From: JAGWBG01 sp034421095
Lineage (GTDB): Bacteria; Chloroflexota; Dehalococcoidia; Lucifugimonadales; JAGWBF01
Length of the DNA: 64,000 bases
Assembly (NCBI GenBank): GCA_034421095.1
Contig: DAOUKR010000033.1
Location: forward strand, 62,001 to 126,000
Direction: 5' to 3'
The notes under the pieces were generated by a model. It had not been told where the DNA came from. It did not search any database and saw only the letters and a list, made by a program, of their open reading frames with translations. Below are positions 57,963-64,000 of this stretch, in pieces. Numbering within the stretch: the stretch's first letter is position 1; the number at the start of each line of letters is the position of its first letter. Both the position numbers and the translations under genes were made by a program.

Positions 57963-60833
57963 ATGGCTGAACAAGTCAACGAGATTACAATTGCAATAGA
58001 TGGTGTTGAAGTCAAGACCCAACCCGGGAAGATGGTACTTGAGGCGGCCATTGACGCAGGCATCTACGTACCATATCTTTGCTATCACCCCGGCATGAAG
58101 CCCTACGCCGCTTGCCGGATGTGCGTGGTGGAAGTGGAGGGAGGCAGAGGCAATCCGGCGTCCTGCACCTTGCCAGTACAGGACGGCATGGTCGTAAGGA
58201 ACAACACCAACCAGGTGTACCAGCTGCGGCGTTCCATCATGGAGTTGCTGATTTCCGAGCATCCCCACGGATGTCTCACCTGTCACCGGATAGACCTTTG
58301 CGGGCCCCAGGATATATGCCTGAGACACGTGTCAGTGAACGACCGCTGCGTGACCTGCCCCAAGAATGAGCGGTGCGAGCTGAAGGATACCACGCGCGCC
58401 CTGAACATGGAGCTGGAATCGCCCCTGAGCTACAAGTACCGCAACCTGCCCATCGAGACCGGCGACCCTTTCTACGACCGGGACTATAATCTGTGCATCG
58501 TATGCGGCAGGTGCGTGAGGGTTTGCGAAGAGGTGCGAGGCGACAATGCTATAACCTTCACCGAGCGGGCGGGCAAGGCACTGGTGGGTACTTCCCACGG
58601 TACATCCCTTCTCGAGTCGGGCTGCGAGTTCTGCGGGGCGTGCCTGGATGTCTGTCCCGTGGGCGCACTCGTGGAGAGCAACCACAAGTGGCAGAAGGCC
58701 AGCAGGGTGGAGAAGACTATATGCCCCCATTGTCCCGTAGGCTGCCAGCTTAACCTCGAAGTGAACGGGTCCGGCAAGGTGATACGCGTGGTGCCGGAGC
58801 TTAACTCACCCTCCAATCAGGGCCAGGCCTGCTTCAAAGGCAAGTTTGGCCTGGAGTTCGTGAATAGCAAGGAGCGGTTGCACGTGCCTCTGATACGGAG
58901 GAACGGCGTCTTTGAAGAGTCTACCTGGGATGAGGCGCTGGACCTCATTGCCAGTACACTGCCCCGGTACAAGGGCAGCAGGTTCGCTATTCTTACATCT
59001 CCCAACAGCACCAACGAGGAGCATTATCTGGCCCAGAAGTTTGCCAGAGCTATCATGGTGACCAATAACGTTGACCAGACCTCCAACACCCGCCCGGAGC
59101 TGGTCAGAGGGTTGGAGCAGACCCTCGGCTATGCCGCCGCTACCAATCCCATCTGGGAGATGGAAGGCTCCCGGTGTATCCTCACTTTCAACACCAACAT
59201 TACCGAGGAGCACAACGTCGCGGCGGTCCCAATCAAGCGGGCGGTCAAGGCCGGCGCCAAACTCGTGGTCATTGACCCCAGAGAGGTGGAACTTACCGGC
59301 TATGCCCACGTTTGGCTCAGACCCCGGCCCGGCACCGAGCTTCTACTCCTCGGCGGGCTTCTGAAAACCGTTGTGGATGAGGGTCTCCAACAGGAGGAAT
59401 GGCTCAGCGAGCATTGTCAGGACACCGACTACCTGACCCAGGTCCTGAGAGGCCTCAACCTGGACGACATATCCCAGGAGACAGGTGTGCCCGCAGACCT
59501 GATAAGGGAGGCCGCTCGCACATACGCCGGCTCAGGGGCCTCGGCTTTGCTCTACGCCCTCGACAACGTACCCCCGGAGCTACAGCATGACTGTGTGTTA
59601 GCCCTGGCGGACTTGGCAATGCTCACTGGCAATCTGGGCAAGCCTTCTACCGGTATCTACCCTCTGCGTCAGGGGACGAATGAGCAGGGAGCCTGGGACA
59701 TGGGCTGCGTGCCCCATTTGTTGCCCGGCTACCGAGACCTGGGCAGCCGCCAGGAGCGAGAGGCCATAGAGAGCACCTATGGTGAGATGGTCCCTATCGA
59801 GAATGGGCTGGACCTGAGAGGGATACTGGACTCGATAAACCAGGGTGAAATCAAGTCCATGTTCATCGTGGGGGACAGCGCCAGTTTCAACCCCGGTGGA
59901 CTCGCCGACTGGGCCGACCCCAATGGGCAGGATGGGGACTTCCTGGCCGCACTGGAGAGTCTGGACCTCCTCGTTGTCCAGGACCACTTCCTCAGCCCTA
60001 CCGCCCAGAAAGCCCACGTGGTACTGCCCCGGTCTGCGTTCACAGAAAAGGAAGGCACCTACACCAATCTGGAGCGCCGGGTCCAGCGTCTCCGGCCCGT
60101 TATTACGTTGACGAACAGCGAGGCCAGACCCGAATGGTGGACAATTTGTCAGATAGCCCAGAGGATGAATGCCACCGGTTTCGATTTCGCCGACCCGTCA
60201 ACTGTGATGGACGAGATAGCGAAACTGGTCCCCTCGTATGGAGGCATATCACACAAGAGACTTGAGGCAGAGGCCATCCTTGTAGCCCGGCCCGACCCGT
60301 CCAATCCTCTACCGATTCAATTGCTCTACTCAGAGAAGGAGCACAACGGGCTTCAGTGGCCCTGCCCGGACGGTGAGCATGGTGGCACCAGGGTGCTATA
60401 CGCCGAGGGGTTCCCCGACGGAAAGGCCAGGCCGATAGCGCCCAATTTCCACACGGTAGAGCAGCCTGCCCATGAGGGCTACCCGCTTCTGTACGTGCCC
60501 AGCAGGGTGCTCTTGCAGTCTCAGAGGGAGATTGAGGTGACCAAGGGCAGGCTGAACCGCATCAACAGGGACGAGTTAATAGAGTTGAGCCCGGAGGATG
60601 CAGGAGTCTTGGGAATCGGCGAGGGAGACCCGGTGGAGGTGCGAACACCCCTCCAGCGTTTCCGGGGGAAGGCTGCCATAAGCGACGGCGCTCATAGAGG
60701 GGTGGTTTCGTCCGTGGGTCTCTTCGGACAACTGGCGGTGGAACTGGAAGCCAGTGAAGAGCCGGACCCAATGTCAAGAGTTCCCGGACTCGTGATAGTG
60801 CCGGCTGCGGTAGTCGGAGACACCCAGAGTTGA
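57963..60833 (+). CDS. FdhA/NuoG-like molybdopterin oxidoreductase subunit lacking the Cys/Sec ligand
   Basis: A 956-residue iron-sulfur molybdopterin protein. In order: [2Fe-2S] domain (YLCYHPGMKPYAACRMCVVEVEGG), His-Cys cluster (HPHGCLTCHRIDLCGPQDIC), two [4Fe-4S] motifs (CIVCGRCVRVCEEV, CEFCGACLDVCPVGAL), the molybdopterin-domain [4Fe-4S] (CPHCPVGCQLNLEV), and the dinucleotide-binding C-terminal domain (VTKGRLNRINRDELIELSPEDA). At the position of the metal-binding Cys/Sec of formate dehydrogenase the sequence is VDQTSNTRPELVRG, with no Cys or TGA. Formate oxidation is therefore doubtful. It lies downstream of NuoE/F-like genes and before a ferredoxin-NADP reductase. Confidence 0.9.
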   Translation: MAEQVNEITIAIDGVEVKTQPGKMVLEAAIDAGIYVPYLCYHPGMKPYAACRMCVVEVEGGRGNPASCTLPVQDGMVVRNNTNQVYQLRRSIMELLISEHPHGCLTCHRIDLCGPQDICLRHVSVNDRCVTCPKNERCELKDTTRALNMELESPLSYKYRNLPIETGDPFYDRDYNLCIVCGRCVRVCEEVRGDNAITFTERAGKALVGTSHGTSLLESGCEFCGACLDVCPVGALVESNHKWQKASRVEKTICPHCPVGCQLNLEVNGSGKVIRVVPELNSPSNQGQACFKGKFGLEFVNSKERLHVPLIRRNGVFEESTWDEALDLIASTLPRYKGSRFAILTSPNSTNEEHYLAQKFARAIMVTNNVDQTSNTRPELVRGLEQTLGYAAATNPIWEMEGSRCILTFNTNITEEHNVAAVPIKRAVKAGAKLVVIDPREVELTGYAHVWLRPRPGTELLLLGGLLKTVVDEGLQQEEWLSEHCQDTDYLTQVLRGLNLDDISQETGVPADLIREAARTYAGSGASALLYALDNVPPELQHDCVLALADLAMLTGNLGKPSTGIYPLRQGTNEQGAWDMGCVPHLLPGYRDLGSRQEREAIESTYGEMVPIENGLDLRGILDSINQGEIKSMFIVGDSASFNPGGLADWADPNGQDGDFLAALESLDLLVVQDHFLSPTAQKAHVVLPRSAFTEKEGTYTNLERRVQRLRPVITLTNSEARPEWWTICQIAQRMNATGFDFADPSTVMDEIAKLVPSYGGISHKRLEAEAILVARPDPSNPLPIQLLYSEKEHNGLQWPCPDGEHGGTRVLYAEGFPDGKARPIAPNFHTVEQPAHEGYPLLYVPSRVLLQSQREIEVTKGRLNRINRDELIELSPEDAGVLGIGEGDPVEVRTPLQRFRGKAAISDGAHRGVVSSVGLFGQLAVELEASEEPDPMSRVPGLVIVPAAVVGDTQS

Positions 60834-60945
60834 GGGACTATACCTCATTCCGAATCCATTATCCGCGCCCCGTCTCCATTTGAACGATAAGAGTGGCAGC
60901 CGAGGAGCGTGGATGACGGCAATACAGACCAGGAGGAGAACATAA

Positions 60946-61719
60946 GTGCAATCTCAAGATGTCAAGCTGATGGAGCGCGAGCAGCGCCTGAGAGACGTAA
61001 TATCCAAGCTGCCCAAGGCAAAACTGGTGGCCCGGAGAGACGTTACCGATGACCTGATGGTTATAGAGCTACAACCGGAGATAAAATTTAGCTTCAAGTC
61101 CGGGCAATATTGCACACTGGGCCTGGACTCCATAGAGCGGGCGTACTCCATCGCGTCCGCTCCCCATGAGCCTAACCTGGAGATTTTCGTCGAGCTTGTG
61201 CCGCTGCCCGACGGTGCCCTTACGCCCCTGATGTGGCAGCTAAAGGTTGGAGACTCCATGAGCATCAGGCCGCGCGCCAAGGGTATATTCACAATGGACG
61301 AGGGGTATCACCATCACCTCATGGTAGCCACCGTTACAGGTATCGCCCCGTTTGTAAGCACGCTGCGCAACTATATTCATCTCGGTAGTCAAGGCCACAA
61401 GTTTTACGTGATTCAGGGAGCCAGTTACCATGATGAGTTCACTTACCGGGAAGAGCTTGAAGATATGGCTCGCCGCTATCCCGACACTATAGTTTACGTT
61501 CCCACGGTAAGCCGCCCCAGGGAGGAGAAGAATGCGCTCTGGGAAGGTGTCACCGGAAGGGCCAATGCCCTAATTGAGGAGTATGTGGACAAGTTTGGGC
61601 TATCTCCCTCTGGGACTCTCGTGTATGCCTGCGGTCATCCCGGCATGATAGAGGACGTCAGGGCCAAACTTGAGCCACGGGGATTCAATGTTAAAGAGGA
61701 GAGGTACTGGAAGCAGTAG
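60946..61719 (+). CDS. Ferredoxin/flavodoxin-NADP+ reductase
   Basis: A 257-residue FNR of the bacterial Fpr type. FAD-binding RAYSIASAPHEP, the LVPLPDGALTPLMWQLKVGDSM segment, NADP-domain VATVTGIAPFVSTLRNYI, and CGHPGMIEDVRAKLEPRGF; it ends in ERYWKQ, the aromatic C-terminus common in this group. Start GTG 60946 lies behind AGGAGGAG. It is 112 bases downstream of the FdhA-like gene and may join that complex to the NADP pool. Confidence 0.92.
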   Translation: MQSQDVKLMEREQRLRDVISKLPKAKLVARRDVTDDLMVIELQPEIKFSFKSGQYCTLGLDSIERAYSIASAPHEPNLEIFVELVPLPDGALTPLMWQLKVGDSMSIRPRAKGIFTMDEGYHHHLMVATVTGIAPFVSTLRNYIHLGSQGHKFYVIQGASYHDEFTYREELEDMARRYPDTIVYVPTVSRPREEKNALWEGVTGRANALIEEYVDKFGLSPSGTLVYACGHPGMIEDVRAKLEPRGFNVKEERYWKQ

Positions 61720-61760
61720 ACTGGAGTCCCAAGGGTGCTCCTCTATCATTGAACATCAAA

Positions 61761-61784
61761 AGGGGCGATTCTCGAATCGCCCCT
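61761..61784. terminator. Bidirectional terminator hairpin
   Basis: AGGGGCGATT and AATCGCCCCT form a perfect 10-bp stem around CTCG, between two convergent genes. On the minus strand it is followed by TTTTGATG; on the plus strand by AAACAATG. It can end both transcripts. Confidence 0.8.
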
Positions 61785-61862
61785 AAACAATGCTGACGAT
61801 AATAAGACTGGTTTCGGAAATGGCCCGGCCCCCGGCCTTCGGTTGGCCCTTGGAGCGTCATC

Positions 61863-62453
61863 CTAGAACGCCGGGTTGAGACCCAGGAGGAGCAGACCCC
61901 CAAGGATGCCCACAATCGCCGAAAAGACCATGTAGAACCACCCCGTTACTGTCCTCATTGCCGAGGAAGATGGCTCTCCCTGGCCGATGGGACGCAAGGA
62001 CAGGTAGAAGAATAGCATGGCCGACAGTACGGCCAGAAGGATAGCTACCACGCCCAGAAGCCAACTCACGTGATTGACCTCGCCGCTGTCAAGTATCTCG
62101 CCTCCCAGGAAGAAGTAGGCTGCGAATATGACGGAGGACACCCAGAGGAAGAGGCTATAAAAGCCGAGGCTGCGACCTTCAAGACCCCACAGGTATACCC
62201 CTGCGACCAGGGCAGAGTAGACCGCCCACATCAGAACAAAGACCGAGACCGTCGTTGCCACGGGAAGCAAGGCTCCCTGCGGCGTGATAACCGCGGTGGG
62301 CAGCTTGTCCTGGAAAAGCACAATGCCAAAGAGCACAATGGCAACACCGGCGGCGGTTACCCCTAGCGCCCTGGCGTTGGAGTAGAAGCCCAACAAGTAC
62401 CAGGATTGGACCCACAGTAACCCGGGTAGCACCAACACAAAAGCCAAGTCCAT
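61863..62453 (-). CDS. Six-helix membrane protein of unknown function
   Basis: A 196-residue protein with about six transmembrane helices: LAFVLVLPGLLWVQSWYLLG, GVTAAGVAIVLFGIVLF, VATTVSVFVLMWAVYSALVAGVYLW, LFLWVSSVIFAAYFFLGG, SWLLGVVAILLAVLSAMLFFYLSL and VFSAIVGILGGLLLLGLNP. Size and layout recall the AmiS/UreI amide and urea channel family, but I do not see diagnostic residues and leave it unnamed. Confidence 0.7.
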   Translation of the reverse strand: MDLAFVLVLPGLLWVQSWYLLGFYSNARALGVTAAGVAIVLFGIVLFQDKLPTAVITPQGALLPVATTVSVFVLMWAVYSALVAGVYLWGLEGRSLGFYSLFLWVSSVIFAAYFFLGGEILDSGEVNHVSWLLGVVAILLAVLSAMLFFYLSLRPIGQGEPSSSAMRTVTGWFYMVFSAIVGILGGLLLLGLNPAF

Positions 62454-62654
62454 ATCAGAATCGCCCCCTGACTAGAATGTCACACCCACCCAGCTCCGTT
62501 TTCTCTGCTCAAATGCCACAATATAGTAACCCCGTGCTCCGAGTCAACTTAATTCCGTGCAAGTTTTGGGGTTTATTCCCCATTCCCTCAACGGGACGTG
62601 CTAATGTAAAATGACTGCAAACGCCGGGTTCCGGTATTTCAGACGAGGGATGCG

Positions 62655-64000
62655 TTGACACCCGTCCGCCGCCAATATCTCAGGATTAAGCAGCGTTACC
62701 CGGACGCTATCGTACTCTTCCGTCTGGGGGACTTCTACGAGACCTTCGACGAGGACGCCCACCTGGCATCACGGGAACTGGAAATCACCCTCACGACCAA
62801 GGTCATGGGCAAGAACCTCAAAGTGCCCCTGGCAGGAGTCCCTGCCCATTCCCTGGAGTCATACCTGGCGCGGCTGATAAAGAAGGGTTACAAGGTCGCC
62901 ATCTGTGAGCAGCTTACCGACCCGGCAACCTCCAAGGGGTTGGTGGAGCGCGACGTGGTCAGGGTAGTCACTCCTGGAACCGTGCTGGAGCCTTCCCTTC
63001 TGGACCAGAAGTCCAACAACTATCTGGTGGCGATAGTGGTGGAGGGAGATGAGGCCGGACTCTCCTACGCGGACATAACTACCGGAGAGTTTGCCACCAC
63101 CCAGATGCTTTCCGGGGAGTTGGCCCTTGAGTTGAACCGTCTCTCCCCGGCAGAGCTTCTGACACCGGAAGGTCAAGATGAAGGGGCATACTGCCGTATG
63201 CCGTCACCCGACGGAGCCGATGGCCCAGTCACGACTCCCCTCCCGCTATCCGCCTTTGAGCACGAAACCGCTCGGCAGTCCCTTCTCAATCACTTTGGTG
63301 TGGCTACCCTGGAGTCCTTTGGATGCGCCAACCTTCCCCTGGCAGTCAGGGCAGCGGGAGCCATCGTCGAGTACCTTGCCCAGACCCAGCGCGGCTCTCT
63401 AAGGGAGCTTGACAGCCTCAACACCTACTCCACCGGCTCATTTATGACCCTTGACTACCAGACCAGGCGGAACCTGGAGCTTTTCCAGGGCGGCAGGTGG
63501 GGCAATGGCGGACCCTCCCTCTTCTCTACCATTGACCTGACCCGGACCCCCATGGGCGGGCGCCTTCTCAGACGGTGGCTGGGACAGCCCTTGCTGGACA
63601 TCGGTGAGCTCACCAGACGCCAGGAAGCGGTGAGCTTCTTCCATAGCAACCTGATGAGGCGGGAGAATACCCGGGAGCTCCTTTCTAGGATTACCGACCT
63701 TGAGCGAGTCCTGAACCGCATACGCACGGGAGTCGCCTTGCCGAGGGAATTGTTGGGCTTGAAGTCAAGCCTTGAGGCGGCATCCAGGCTTCCTGCCTTG
63801 TTTGATGAAGAAGACGCTCAGCCAATATCATGGCTGCGCAACAAGATACGACCGTGCGATGACGTGGTGTCCCTTATAGAGGCCGCCATGTCCCCGGAAC
63901 CGGAGGGCGGTCCGGGTGATGGCAAAGTTATCAGGGAAGGGTTCTCTCCGGAGTTGGACGAGCTTCGGTTGGCCTCGGGTGACGCAAGGAAGTACATCGC
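62655..64000 (+). CDS. mutS: DNA mismatch repair protein MutS, C-terminus beyond window
   Basis: About 448 residues of MutS are in the window. It begins at TTG 62655 (LTPVRRQYLRIKQRYPDAIVLFRLGDFYETFDEDAH), where GDFYETF is the mismatch-reading Phe-X-Glu motif. The connector (SYADITTGEFATTQM) and the lever/core start (YQTRRNLELFQGG, TRTPMGGRLLRRWLGQPL) follow. The ATPase domain lies past the window edge. GAGGG precedes the start. Confidence 0.96.
   Translation, partial: MTPVRRQYLRIKQRYPDAIVLFRLGDFYETFDEDAHLASRELEITLTTKVMGKNLKVPLAGVPAHSLESYLARLIKKGYKVAICEQLTDPATSKGLVERDVVRVVTPGTVLEPSLLDQKSNNYLVAIVVEGDEAGLSYADITTGEFATTQMLSGELALELNRLSPAELLTPEGQDEGAYCRMPSPDGADGPVTTPLPLSAFEHETARQSLLNHFGVATLESFGCANLPLAVRAAGAIVEYLAQTQRGSLRELDSLNTYSTGSFMTLDYQTRRNLELFQGGRWGNGGPSLFSTIDLTRTPMGGRLLRRWLGQPLLDIGELTRRQEAVSFFHSNLMRRENTRELLSRITDLERVLNRIRTGVALPRELLGLKSSLEAASRLPALFDEEDAQPISWLRNKIRPCDDVVSLIEAAMSPEPEGGPGDGKVIREGFSPELDELRLASGDARKYI

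Noticed and set aside
57963..60833. Selenocysteine formate dehydrogenase
   Set aside because: There is no in-frame TGA, and the ligand region VDQTSNTRPE has neither Cys nor Sec.

Overview
The window reads as one contiguous piece of a bacterial chromosome, densely coded on both strands, with no rRNA and one tRNA. Gene content suggests a Chloroflexota bacterium of the Dehalococcoidia/SAR202 kind: many LLM-class flavin oxidoreductases, metal-dependent amidohydrolases, molybdenum hydroxylases, a BtpA protein and eukaryote-type IleS. This placement is inference from gene content, not from a marker phylogeny. Initiation is often at GTG or TTG behind clear GGAGG sites, and many promoters look like ordinary sigma70 boxes (TTGACA/TATAAT, about 17 bp apart).

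Layout. 1-3.4 kb (minus): thiG-thiE-thiS behind a TPP riboswitch with terminator and promoter, then an NHL propeller and a truncated LLM oxidoreductase. 3.8-5.6 kb: a HAD hydrolase, an unknown protein and a PIN-domain protein. 5.6-9.2 kb: mfd. 9.5-17.6 kb (minus): a molybdenum hydroxylase cluster (FAD subunit, 2Fe-2S subunit, two paralogous catalytic subunits, a MoaD-like protein) with a PaREP1-like gene inside it. 17.8-25.2 kb: rph, a YihY-type membrane protein, a CAP-domain surface protein, ileS, tlyA. 25.5-29.1 kb: the rpmH-rnpA-yidD-yidC-jag cluster with a lipoprotein propeller inserted. 29.1-35.7 kb: cyclase, BtpA, amidohydrolase, a CinA-like/nucleotidyltransferase fusion, flavin reductase, RidA, Lrp. 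35.8-44.8 kb: aconitase, a tandem rhodanese with an in-frame TGA at its catalytic cysteine, gamma-glutamyltransferase, tRNA-Ser, miaB, nadA, a K+ channel. 44.8-46.2 kb: a small accessory patch (phage-like ORF, HEPN-like protein, hicBA). 46.3-55.4 kb: tag, aldo/keto reductase, two LLM enzymes, asparaginase, amidohydrolase, flippase-like membrane protein, FAD oxidoreductase. 55.5-61.7 kb: a soluble NuoE/NuoF/FdhA-like set plus a ferredoxin-NADP reductase. 61.8-64 kb: a membrane protein and the start of mutS.

The most interesting signal is the rhodanese at 38278-39105. The reading frame continues through a TGA exactly at the catalytic cysteine, and the next 39 bases can form a 15-bp hairpin placed like a bacterial SECIS element. 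I read it as a selenocysteine sulfurtransferase. Other points of note are a CinA/NMNAT-like fusion in a genome that also carries nadA, an FdhA-like subunit that has lost the Cys/Sec metal ligand, hicBA flanked by 13-bp direct repeats, and palindromic repeats that fill most intergenic gaps and run into the ends of miaB and of the lipoprotein gene.
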